Source of the DNA: an uncultured Muribaculaceae bacterium
GTDB lineage: Bacteria; Bacteroidota; Bacteroidia; Bacteroidales; Muribaculaceae
Assembly (NCBI GenBank): GCA_910586475.1
Contig: CAJUHM010000036.1
Location: 1 to 23,902, forward strand
Length of the DNA stretch: 23,902 nt
Reading direction: 5' to 3'
Below are positions 1 through 7,852 of the stretch, piece by piece (the first letter of the stretch is position 1; each line of letters opens with the position of its first letter). Made by a program: the position numbers and the translations under genes. Below the pieces are notes generated by a model. That model worked only from the letters and a program-made list of their open reading frames with translations, did not search any database and was not told the origin of the DNA.

Positions 1-70
1 TTATGCCTTAAAAAGTTTTGATGTTGTAAAAAATTAAGATGCGTCAGCCCTGCAAAAGATGCTGTCTGGA

Positions 71-102
71 GTTGGAAGTTTTGGAAATTATGACTATTTT
101 TG
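71..102 (+). promoter_or_regulatory. Bacteroidetes-type promoter of the DUF349 gene
   Basis: A -7 box TATTTTTG (95-102) fits the TAnnTTTG consensus used by the primary sigma factor of Bacteroidetes. GTTG (71-74) lies exactly 20 bases upstream and matches three of four bases of the -33 box TTTG. Transcription would start near position 109, giving a leader of about 70 nt. The same GTTG-N20 layout precedes fhs. Confidence 0.5.
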
Positions 103-176
103 ACTCCGAATAGCTTGAAGCCGTCTGCTGCGGCCAGGCAATCATCATTGAAATATTCACCATAACACTCTTGACA

Positions 177-2105
177 ATGGAATCCCATGAAAAGGTTGAC
201 CAGTCTGTAGAACAAACGGTTGACGCTATTATCCCCACCGAAGCTACTGGAGCGGAAGCAACCGTAGCGGAGTCTCAGCTTAACGTTATTGAAGATGTTC
301 AGGTAACTGAAATTGAAAACACAGAAGTGAGTGAAACGGCCACATCGGATAAAGAAACCGTCGATGCGTCGGAAACGGCTGTTGCCGAACCGGTCTCGGT
401 TGCTGATATTCTGGTTCGACTTAAAGAACTACAGCAGGGAGATGCGGCGCTGATCACGACCGACGAAATCGGCCGGCTGAAGCAGCAGTTCTATTCGTTT
501 GTCAATGAGTTAATGGCCGTGCAGCGCGACGAGTTCGTGGCAGCAGGCAATGATCCCGAGGCCTTCACTCCCGCACCTGTTGAGGAAGAGTCTGAATTCA
601 AGTCGCTCATGGCGCAGATCAGAGAGAAACGCAACGAATATCGCGCTCAGGTCGAAGCTCAGCAAATGAAGAACCTTGAACGCAAGCAGGCAATCGTTGA
701 CGAGTTGGCAGCGATGGCTGCGGATACCGATAATGTCAACCGCCACTATCCCCGCGCCAAAGAGCTGCAGTCTGAATTTAAGGAAATCGGAGATGTTCCG
801 CAGCAGAACACCACTAATATATGGAAGGCTTTTCAGGACGCAGTCGAGCATTTCTACGACCAGTGGAAGGTCAACAAAGAGCTGCGCGACTATGACTTCA
901 AGAAAAATCTTTCCGAAAAGCAGCTTCTGATCGATGAAGCGAAAACCCTGACGGCCGAAGAGGATGTTGTGACAGCCTTCCGTCGTCTGCAGGATCTCCA
1001 TGAGAAATGGCGTCAGATCGGTCCTGTCGCGAAAGACCTCCGTGAAGAGATCTGGGCGCAGTTCAAGGATGCGTCGGCTGAGGTCAACAAGCGCTATCAG
1101 GCATTTTTCGAGCAGCGCAAACAGCGTGAGCAGGAGAGTGAGGCCGCAAAGATCGCTCTTTGCGAATCGCTTGAGGCGATGGTCCTCTCAGAGCTGACCA
1201 ACTTCTCACGCTGGAACGAGGCGACCAAAAAAGTCATGGACGCCCAGAAAGAATGGAAATCGATAGGTTTTGCTTCGCGCAAAGTCAACAATCAGCTCTA
1301 TGCACGTTTCCGTAAGACATGCGACGCGTTTTTCGCCGCAAAAGCTGAGTTTTTCCAGACTGTCAAGAACTCTCTTGCCGACAATCTCGAGGCCAAAACC
1401 CGTCTCTGCGAGCAGGCCGAGGCTTTGATGGACAGCACTGACTGGCGCAAGACTTCCGACGCTCTGCTCGAACTTCAGAAACAGTGGAAGACCATCGGAG
1501 CTGTCCCCAAAAAACACAGTGAGGCTGTCTGGATGCGATTCCTCGGTGCTTGCAACAAATTTTACGAACGCAAGAAACACGCCACAATCGACGTCCGCCG
1601 TTCCGAACAGGCCAATCTCAAGGCCAAGAAAGCGATCATCGCGGAACTTACGGCATTGAATTCCGACGAGTCGACAGCCGATCGCAAGGACGTCATCGAA
1701 ATGGTCAAGGAGATCCGCGCGAAGTGGCAGGAAACCGGTCACGTTCCTTTCCGCGACAAAGATAAAATCCATGACGCATATCGCGAGGCAATGCGTCAGG
1801 TCTATGACAAATACGACATCCACGAAAAGCGCGCCCGCATGGAAAACTTCCAGAATTCGCTCGCAGCCAACGCCGGAGACAAAGGCAAACTTGCGAGAGA
1901 GCGCGACAGGATGATGCGTGCCTACGAAAGCCGTAAGGCTGAACTTTCGACCTACGAAAACAATCTGTCGTTCCTTTCGGCCCGTTCACGCTCCGGCTCG
2001 TCGATGCTTGCGGAGATGGAGAAGAACATCCAGCGCCTCAAGAACACTCTCAGCGAGATGGAAGCCCGCATCCGCATGATCGACGATCAGATGGCAGGCG
2101 AATAA
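177..2105 (+). CDS. DUF349 repeat protein
   Basis: Cytoplasmic, highly charged, almost entirely helical protein of 642 residues. Residues 1-120 are acidic and low in complexity (many E, V, T). After that, five copies of a ~80-residue helical repeat can be seen, each carrying a W/F-x-x-I/T-G motif. The aromatic residues fall near 201, 278, 360, 437 and 517, as in EFKEIGDVP, KWRQIGPVA, EWKSIGFAS, QWKTIGAVP and KWQETGHVP. This is the pattern of DUF349. The last ~100 residues look like a coiled coil. The biochemical role of these Bacteroidetes proteins is not established to my knowledge. I chose ATG 177 over an in-frame TTG at 171 because TTG starts are rare in this group. The gene seems monocistronic with its own promoter. 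Confidence 0.9.
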   Translation: MESHEKVDQSVEQTVDAIIPTEATGAEATVAESQLNVIEDVQVTEIENTEVSETATSDKETVDASETAVAEPVSVADILVRLKELQQGDAALITTDEIGRLKQQFYSFVNELMAVQRDEFVAAGNDPEAFTPAPVEEESEFKSLMAQIREKRNEYRAQVEAQQMKNLERKQAIVDELAAMAADTDNVNRHYPRAKELQSEFKEIGDVPQQNTTNIWKAFQDAVEHFYDQWKVNKELRDYDFKKNLSEKQLLIDEAKTLTAEEDVVTAFRRLQDLHEKWRQIGPVAKDLREEIWAQFKDASAEVNKRYQAFFEQRKQREQESEAAKIALCESLEAMVLSELTNFSRWNEATKKVMDAQKEWKSIGFASRKVNNQLYARFRKTCDAFFAAKAEFFQTVKNSLADNLEAKTRLCEQAEALMDSTDWRKTSDALLELQKQWKTIGAVPKKHSEAVWMRFLGACNKFYERKKHATIDVRRSEQANLKAKKAIIAELTALNSDESTADRKDVIEMVKEIRAKWQETGHVPFRDKDKIHDAYREAMRQVYDKYDIHEKRARMENFQNSLAANAGDKGKLARERDRMMRAYESRKAELSTYENNLSFLSARSRSGSSMLAEMEKNIQRLKNTLSEMEARIRMIDDQMAGE

Positions 2106-2145
2106 CCCCCTGAGACCTATTTACAGATTAATTACGTCCGGACTG

Positions 2146-2174
2146 ACGGCGGGGCGCGTCATACCGCCCGCCGT
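2146..2174 (+). terminator. GC-rich hairpin after the DUF349 gene, possible terminator
   Basis: The arms ACGGCGGG (2146-2153) and CCCGCCGT (2167-2174) are perfectly complementary over 8 bp, with a 13-nt loop. The hairpin begins 41 bases after the stop codon, where a terminator would be expected. No U-tract follows, so termination by it alone is doubtful; it may instead protect the 3' end. Confidence 0.35.
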
Positions 2175-2196
2175 TACGTCTGGGCTATTCCGACGG

Positions 2197-2221
2197 AGAG
2201 GGATGCCCGGGGCCTCCCTCT
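2197..2221 (+). other. Second hairpin downstream of the DUF349 gene
   Basis: The arms AGAGGGA (2197-2203) and TCCCTCT (2215-2221) pair perfectly over 7 bp. The 11-nt loop is GC-rich and partly self-complementary. No T-run follows. Together with the hairpins at 2146-2174 and 2247-2275 it makes a structured block that could be a 3' UTR or a small RNA. Confidence 0.35.
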
Positions 2222-2246
2222 GTAAGCTGGCCAAGAACTATTCAGA

Positions 2247-2275
2247 GAGGTCGTTTGACGACAAATGTCAACCTC
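2247..2275 (+). other. Third hairpin downstream of the DUF349 gene
   Basis: GAGGT (2247-2251) pairs with ACCTC (2271-2275), and TGAC (2256-2259) pairs with GTCA (2267-2270). This makes a nine-pair stem with a four-base bulge on the left arm and a seven-base loop. It lies 26 bases after the second hairpin. The function is unknown. Confidence 0.3.
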
Positions 2276-2589
2276 GGAGTCCATTCTCTTGAGAAGGATT
2301 TCGGGAAGAACAGAGGGATTAATGCAGTCGCGTTATGATTGAAATTCAGCATGAAATGAGCCTATGAGAACGGATGCGAAAAAGTTTTTTTCAACCTCTG
2401 AATGTGACTTGTGAAGTATGAGTAATGTTAAAAAAGAATTCCTAACGCTGCATGGATGTCTTTTAGGCTCCCTTGTTTCTGATCTCCAGCCACAATGTTA
2501 CGGCATCGCTCCTTCAGATCATGAACAGGTTGGCTCAAAAATCCATCCGCTCCGGCTTAACATTTGTTTTTAAACAACTTCTAACTACC

Positions 2590-3981
2590 ATGACAGGCAT
2601 AAATCAGCGTGGACGCTATGGACGTTACATCCGGTGGATTCTGACGGGGTGTGACTTCCTAATCCTGAATATCGCTTATTTTATAACTGTTCTCCTCACT
2701 CCGGAATTTGACGCCGAGCGTCCGAGGCTTGTCTGGCTCATGGCTAACCTTGCCTATCTTCCGGCAGCTTACTCTATGGCCAACACCCAGGCCCGCAGGG
2801 CGATTGCGATGGAACATGTCATCTCGAACTCTTTCAAGGCGGTGCTTCTGCATGCTCCTCTGTTCATTGCGAGTCTGTTTTTTCTTCAGATCGACCAGAT
2901 GCCATTAACGGGATTTGCCGAATTCTATGGAATTCTGTTTTTGCTTTTTCCGATGTGGTGGTCGGTTTCGCGAATAATAATCAAGCGTTACCGGGGACAC
3001 GGCAGGAATTTTTCGAAAGTGGTCATTGTCGGCGACAATTCGACGGGCCATCGCCTGTTCCGTGAAATGACTTCCGACGCCGGGTTCGGCTACCGGGTTC
3101 TGGGTTTTTTCGACCGTGCTCCGGGCGAGGCAACTCCAGAGGGACTCTACCGGGGCCCGATCAGCAAACTCGAGGATTTTATAATGCGCCACGCTGTCGA
3201 CGAAATCTTCTGCACCCTTCCGGGAAGTGAAGAAGAAGACATTGCGGCAACTGTAGCTATCGCCGAGTCGAAAGTCGCTCAGTTCTATTATGTTCCGCAG
3301 CTCTCACCGACAATGGCGCGCACCTTCGACCTATATGCGATGGGGCAGGTGCCCGTTCTTTCCTTCCGCCATCAGCCATTGAAAAAGATGCGCAACCGAT
3401 TGATAAAGCGCCTGTTCGACGTCGCATTCTCCGGTGCGGTGCTGATCTGTTCGCCGATTGTGTTCATCCCCATAGCGATTGCGATCAAGATGACTTCGCC
3501 GGGGCCTGTGTTTTTCAGCCAGAAGCGCACCGGCTATCGCGGACGTGAGTTCAACTGTCTGAAATTCCGCACAATGAAAGTTAATTCCGATGCGGATAAG
3601 GTGCAGGCGTCAAAGGATGATCCACGGAAAACGCCTCTCGGCGATTTCCTGCGACGCACTTCTATCGATGAACTTCCTCAGTTTTTCAACGTTCTTAAAG
3701 GCGACATGTCGATTGTCGGACCACGTCCCCATATGCTGAAACACACCGAGCAGTATTCAGCCCTGATCGACAAATATATGGTTCGTCATTACATCAAGCC
3801 CGGAATCACCGGATGGGCGCAGATCAACGGACTCCGTGGCCAGACCGAAGAGCTATGGCAGATGGAAGAGCGTGTGCGCCATGATGTGTGGTATATCGAG
3901 AACTGGTCGTTTCTGCTTGATCTGAAGATCATGTTCCGGACCGTCTATAATGTCTTTGCAGGTGAGAAAAACGCATTCTGA
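2590..3981 (+). CDS. Undecaprenyl-phosphate sugar phosphotransferase (WcaJ/WbaP family)
   Basis: Inner-membrane enzyme that transfers a sugar-1-phosphate from a nucleotide sugar to undecaprenyl phosphate, the first step of building an exported glycan. With the start used here (463 residues, normal for the family) there are four membrane segments at about 17-37, 47-63, 82-100 and 111-131. A Rossmann-like CoA-binding-3 domain begins at VVIVGDNSTG (~143). The C-terminal bacterial sugar transferase domain shows SPGPVFFSQKRTG (303-315), KFRTMK (325-330), RRTSIDELPQ (355-364) and SIVGPRP (374-380). The frame stays open upstream to ATG 2521 and TTG 2473. I prefer ATG 2590 because family members usually begin just before the RYG-RYIRW segment and the DNA before it is AT-rich. 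The sugar (glucose or galactose) cannot be told. No other glycan gene is nearby. Confidence 0.9.
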   Translation: MTGINQRGRYGRYIRWILTGCDFLILNIAYFITVLLTPEFDAERPRLVWLMANLAYLPAAYSMANTQARRAIAMEHVISNSFKAVLLHAPLFIASLFFLQIDQMPLTGFAEFYGILFLLFPMWWSVSRIIIKRYRGHGRNFSKVVIVGDNSTGHRLFREMTSDAGFGYRVLGFFDRAPGEATPEGLYRGPISKLEDFIMRHAVDEIFCTLPGSEEEDIAATVAIAESKVAQFYYVPQLSPTMARTFDLYAMGQVPVLSFRHQPLKKMRNRLIKRLFDVAFSGAVLICSPIVFIPIAIAIKMTSPGPVFFSQKRTGYRGREFNCLKFRTMKVNSDADKVQASKDDPRKTPLGDFLRRTSIDELPQFFNVLKGDMSIVGPRPHMLKHTEQYSALIDKYMVRHYIKPGITGWAQINGLRGQTEELWQMEERVRHDVWYIENWSFLLDLKIMFRTVYNVFAGEKNAF

Positions 3982-3995
3982 GAAATAATTTGTTT

Positions 3996-4011
3996 CTGCC
4001 GAAACCGGCAG
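3996..4011 (+). terminator. Small hairpin after the sugar transferase gene
   Basis: CTGCCG (3996-4001) and CGGCAG (4006-4011) pair perfectly around an AAAC tetraloop, 14 bases after the stop codon. No U-tract follows, so it may act as a weak terminator or a 3'-end barrier before the lipoprotein gene. Confidence 0.35.
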
Positions 4012-4045
4012 ACCGCTATGATATTGTGAACATCAACGTCAACTT

Positions 4046-4900
4046 ATGAAAAAACTCATATTAATCATAGGCATCATGCTTGCTTGCGGCATCTTCGGAT
4101 GCCGCAAGGACTCGTCCGGGACAGAGACGTCCGATGCGCCCGATTCGCTCGAAATGCTTCGATCGGCCGTGGCTCCTGTCCGTCTGCCTCTCGAGGTCTC
4201 TGCCGATTTGCGGATCGATTCTGTCGGTCTGTCGGAAACCGATTCGCTGCTTTCTCTGTGGATCACCCTCGACGACGACCTGGTCGATTCAGTCTCGGTC
4301 ACACGCGACCGCAAAGTGCAGACAACGATTCTCGGAATGCTTGGTGAGGCCGGTGCGGTCGACAGTATGCTGTTGCTCTCGCGCCATGCCGGAGTCAGTC
4401 TCCGCATAGCTGTCGATGGACGGTCATCCCGCCCGGGACTCTCCTTCGTGATACCGGCAGGGGAGTGGCGTGTCATGAGCATTGACAGGCCTCAGGTGCG
4501 TGACATCGATGAAATCAAGGTGCGCAACCGTGTCAGCTCCGACAACAGAGACTGCCCCTATGAGATTGAAGACGGAGTCGTGTTGCTCAGCATGTCGGTG
4601 ACGGACCGATACGTGACCTTCCGCACGGAAATTGATGTCGAGAAACTCGACTTCATGGTGATGAAGGAAAACCGCGACTCGCTCAGCCACGGTGTTGTCG
4701 CCTTCCTCCGTCAGCAGCTCGACGACTCACTCCAGCGCAGATCCCTCCTCGATATTTCCGATGCTCGGTTCGGCTACCGCAACCGCTACGTTGCCTCGGA
4801 CCGCAAAGACTCGTTTGACATCTCGTTTACGCCGGCCGATCTTCATCGTCTGATTCAGACCACCGACAGCGTCCGCAGTCTGAAGACAGCCCGAAAATAA
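4046..4900 (+). CDS. Putative lipoprotein of unknown function
   Basis: A 284-residue protein with a lysine-start signal peptide and a type II (lipoprotein) signal. The likely modified cysteine is C19 (IFGC); C14 (MLAC) is an alternative. The mature part begins with an S/D/E-rich stretch, as exported Bacteroidetes lipoproteins often do, so it should be anchored in the envelope. The rest is an alternating polar/hydrophobic, probably beta-rich sequence with many D and S residues. I do not recognise the family. It starts 64 bases after the sugar transferase and ends 30 bases before the helicase gene, so co-transcription with the helicase is likely, though no functional link is evident. Confidence 0.8.
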   Translation: MKKLILIIGIMLACGIFGCRKDSSGTETSDAPDSLEMLRSAVAPVRLPLEVSADLRIDSVGLSETDSLLSLWITLDDDLVDSVSVTRDRKVQTTILGMLGEAGAVDSMLLLSRHAGVSLRIAVDGRSSRPGLSFVIPAGEWRVMSIDRPQVRDIDEIKVRNRVSSDNRDCPYEIEDGVVLLSMSVTDRYVTFRTEIDVEKLDFMVMKENRDSLSHGVVAFLRQQLDDSLQRRSLLDISDARFGYRNRYVASDRKDSFDISFTPADLHRLIQTTDSVRSLKTARK

Positions 4901-4930
4901 CTTCCGGTCCGCACATCCCTCCACCTCCCT

Positions 4931-6352
4931 ATGGATACCCATGAGTTTGCCGAGCGTATTTTTCTCAACCTGCCATACGATCCGACCGATCAGCAGGTCG
5001 AGCTGATGGCCGCGCTCGCGCGGTTCTGTTCGGCCGCGACTCCGTCCGATTCCGTTTTCCTGCTCAGCGGCTATGCCGGAACGGGCAAGACGTCTCTGAC
5101 AGGTGCGCTGGTCCGTGCGTTGCGTGAGGCTGAAGTGCCGGTCGTTCTGCTCGCTCCGACAGGGCGTGCAGCCAAAGTCTTCGGCCGGTTCGCGCGTTTC
5201 CCAGCCTCGACAATCCATCGGCGCATCTACCGAGGAACGGAAGGCGGACTGCTGAGCGACATGGCTGATGTAGCCGACAATCCCCTTACCGGCGCAGTTT
5301 TCATTGTCGACGAGGCTTCGATGATCGGCAACGGTCCCGGCGTAGAACGTCCTGGAGGCCGCAGTCTTCTCGAGGATCTGATCCATTATGTCTACTCCGG
5401 CGATGGTTGCCGGATGATACTTCTGGGCGACACGGCCCAGCTTCCTCCGGTCGGATGTGTCGAAAGCCCGGCAATGAGTCCCGATGTCCTGAAAGGCTTC
5501 GGGCTCAGAGTGACGCGAGCGGTGATGACCCGTGTTGTGCGACAGTCGAAGGACTCCGGCATTCTCTATAACGCTACGTGGCTGAGGCAGGCGATGCTCC
5601 GGGATCCCCTTCCGGTTCCGAAACTTTTCACACGCCAGTTTGCAGACGTAGCGACGGTTTGCGGCGAAGAGCTTGAAGATGAGATCTCGGCCGCCTACGC
5701 CGAACATGGAATCAACGAGACGCTTCTTGTCACCCGTTCAAACAGACGGGCCACGATGTTCAATCTGGCAATACGGGCCAACATTCTCTATCGTGAGGAG
5801 GAATTGTGCCGCGACGAGCTTCTGATGGTCGCAAAAAACAATTATCTCTGGAGTGCGAAAGTGAAAGGGCTTGACTTTGTGGCCAATGGCGACACGGCGA
5901 TTGTCGATGCAATCTATGGGACTGAGGAAAAATATGGTTTCCGGTTTGCCGACGTCAGCCTGCGGTTGCCTGACCGGGACCTGTCGTTTGACTGCAAGAT
6001 TCTGCTTGACACACTGGTCAATGACACTCCCTCTCTTGAGCCTGACCGCTACAATAGTCTGTATATGGCGGCAATGAACGATCCCGATCTGTTTACGCAG
6101 GCAATACCCCTGAAAACCCGCATGAGAATTCTGCGCAGTGATCCCTATGTCAATGCGCTTCAGGTGAAATATGCCTATGCGGTCACCTGCCATAAGGCAC
6201 AGGGCGGACAGTGGAAAAGCGTCTTTGTCGACATGGGTTCCATAGCTCCTGACGCATATCAGACAAAAGACTTCTACCGCTGGATCTATACGGCAGCAAC
6301 GCGTGCCACCGCGCGTCTTGCCTTTGTCAATCCGGCGTCATCCCTGACATAG
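4931..6352 (+). CDS. RecD-like SF1 DNA helicase
   Basis: ATP-dependent DNA helicase of superfamily 1B, resembling the motor part of RecD/RecD2; 473 residues. Motifs seen in order: a Q-like motif TDQQ (19-22), Walker A GYAGTGKTS (47-55, K53), Walker B IVDEAS (125-130), motif III GDTAQLPPVG (166-175), UvrD-C2-type motif YAVTCHKAQGGQW (416-428) and motif VI YTAATRA (453-459). It lacks the long N-terminal part of full-length RecD2, so it is the short form common in Bacteroidetes, probably acting in DNA repair or recombination without RecBC. No recB or recC is in the window. It begins 30 bases after the lipoprotein gene. Its stop lies 6 bases from the stop of convergent trkH. Confidence 0.92.
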   Translation: MDTHEFAERIFLNLPYDPTDQQVELMAALARFCSAATPSDSVFLLSGYAGTGKTSLTGALVRALREAEVPVVLLAPTGRAAKVFGRFARFPASTIHRRIYRGTEGGLLSDMADVADNPLTGAVFIVDEASMIGNGPGVERPGGRSLLEDLIHYVYSGDGCRMILLGDTAQLPPVGCVESPAMSPDVLKGFGLRVTRAVMTRVVRQSKDSGILYNATWLRQAMLRDPLPVPKLFTRQFADVATVCGEELEDEISAAYAEHGINETLLVTRSNRRATMFNLAIRANILYREEELCRDELLMVAKNNYLWSAKVKGLDFVANGDTAIVDAIYGTEEKYGFRFADVSLRLPDRDLSFDCKILLDTLVNDTPSLEPDRYNSLYMAAMNDPDLFTQAIPLKTRMRILRSDPYVNALQVKYAYAVTCHKAQGGQWKSVFVDMGSIAPDAYQTKDFYRWIYTAATRATARLAFVNPASSLT

Positions 6353-6358
6353 ATAGCC

Positions 6359-7831
6359 TTATTTGATCCAGAATTCCGGAGTCAGAAGGATCAGCACGGT
6401 GAAGAGCTCGAGACGGCCGATGAGCATCAGTGATGACAGAACCCATTTGCCGGCATCGGGAACAATGTCGAAATTGCCGCCGTGGCCCGTCACGCCTGCG
6501 CCGAGTCCGGTGTTGCTGACACAGGAGAATGCCGAGAAAAACGAATCGACAATAGGCAGGCCGAGAGCTGTCAGAATGATTCCCCCGACGGCGATCACCA
6601 TAATGTAGATACAGAGAAATGCGATCACCTTCGACACGATCGGCGACGGCACGACTTTGTCGTTGATTCTGACATTGGTCACTGCGTTGGGATGGACGCA
6701 TTTATATAGCTCATTGTGGGAGTTTTTGATCAAAAAGAGCATCCGGTCGATTTTTGCACCGCCTGATGTCGACCCCGCACATGCACCCGTGAACATCAGC
6801 ACGAAGATCAGGGCCAGCACAAAAGGCCCCCAGGCCTCGAAGTCGCAGACGCTAAGCCCTGTGCTCGTAATGGTCGAGATGATCTGGAAAAGAGGGTAGA
6901 TCGTGACTGAACGCCAGTCCTCTACCTGTCCGAGCATCACGATGCTTCCGACAAATGCCAGATAGAAGCCCCCGATGATGATGAGATAGGAACGGAACAC
7001 ATCATTGCGCATAAGCGCCCCGGGATCGCCGAGCAGGACTCTGTACATCAGCGCAAAGCTCGTGCCTCCGAGAAACATGAAGATTGTGACAACGATTGTC
7101 ACATAATCGGAATTGTAGAATGCCAGACTGTTGTCGCGGGTCGAGAAGCCGCCGGTCGAGATTGCCGAAAAGGCGTGACAGATGCTGTCGAAGAGGTCCA
7201 TTGGTCCGACCCATAGCAGTCCGATGAGTGTGACGGTCAGTCCTATGTAGATGAGCCAAAGGCTTTTTGCGGTCGAGCTGATTCGCGGACGAAGTTTCTC
7301 GTGGGTGATTCCGGTCACTTCGGCGTTGAAGAGCTGCATGCCGCCCGAGTGATTGAGCATTGGGATGACGGCAAGCGTGAAAAGGATGATTCCCATTCCT
7401 CCGATCCATTGCATCAGAGCGCGCCACATGGCGATCGAGTGCGACATATCCTCTACCGAGAGCAACACTGAGCACCCCGTTGTGGTAAAGCCCGACATCG
7501 CCTCGAAAAATGCGTCGCTCACACCTATCGGATTGTCCGCCAGAAGAAACGGAATCATTCCGAATGTAGAAAAGGCGACCCAGACTGATGCCGTCAGCAG
7601 GAATCCTTCATGGCGTCCCATTTCTGAACGGGCCGGACGCACGAAGGTGGTGAGCAACACTCCGGACAAAATCGTGACACCCCATCCGATGGCAAATGCT
7701 TTCCAGTCGTTTTCTTCGTAGATGAGGGCCGTCAGCAGCGGGATTGTCATGAAGCAGCTTTCGACCAGCAGCAGCCAGCCCAGAACTCTGAGCAGCATCG
7801 GATAGTTTATTCGGCGGATTTTCGGACTCAT
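6359..7831 (-). CDS. trkH: Potassium uptake channel protein TrkH
   Basis: Integral membrane subunit that conducts K+ inward in the Trk system, here 490 residues, normal length. The fourfold pore pattern of the SKT family is visible: SGFTTTGC (113-120), SAISTGGFS (222-230), TITSTGLS (320-327) and SCVSNTGLG (436-444). Each contains the filter-like S/T-x-G core. About ten hydrophobic helices surround these loops. It is the last gene of a minus-strand unit, 21 bases after trkA, which encodes its regulatory partner. There is no room for a terminator between it and the convergent helicase gene. Confidence 0.95.
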   Translation of the reverse strand: MSPKIRRINYPMLLRVLGWLLLVESCFMTIPLLTALIYEENDWKAFAIGWGVTILSGVLLTTFVRPARSEMGRHEGFLLTASVWVAFSTFGMIPFLLADNPIGVSDAFFEAMSGFTTTGCSVLLSVEDMSHSIAMWRALMQWIGGMGIILFTLAVIPMLNHSGGMQLFNAEVTGITHEKLRPRISSTAKSLWLIYIGLTVTLIGLLWVGPMDLFDSICHAFSAISTGGFSTRDNSLAFYNSDYVTIVVTIFMFLGGTSFALMYRVLLGDPGALMRNDVFRSYLIIIGGFYLAFVGSIVMLGQVEDWRSVTIYPLFQIISTITSTGLSVCDFEAWGPFVLALIFVLMFTGACAGSTSGGAKIDRMLFLIKNSHNELYKCVHPNAVTNVRINDKVVPSPIVSKVIAFLCIYIMVIAVGGIILTALGLPIVDSFFSAFSCVSNTGLGAGVTGHGGNFDIVPDAGKWVLSSLMLIGRLELFTVLILLTPEFWIK

Positions 7832-7852
7832 AGGCAGTTGGAGATGACGGGG

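Larger units (their letters stand above)
2106..2589. other. Structured intergenic region, no gene seen
   Basis: This 484-base stretch holds no convincing gene. Its first 170 bases contain three hairpins (2146-2174, 2197-2221, 2247-2275), none followed directly by a T-run. Further on, a GAAAAA/TTTTTC self-complementary stretch lies at 2378-2392. The last 30 bases (about 2557-2589) are AT-rich, like a leader. I could not find a clean TAnnTTTG promoter for the next gene. If the next gene starts at 2521 or 2473, the region is correspondingly shorter. Confidence 0.5.

Noticed and set aside
2473..2589. N-terminal extension of the sugar transferase from TTG 2473 or ATG 2521
   Set aside because: The extra 16-39 residues do not resemble the family, and the DNA is AT-rich like a leader. 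ATG 2521 cannot be fully excluded.
4727..5707. 326-codon open frame on the minus strand opposite the helicase gene
   Set aside because: The plus strand carries all SF1 helicase motifs over the same bases, and the antisense product has no recognisable domain.
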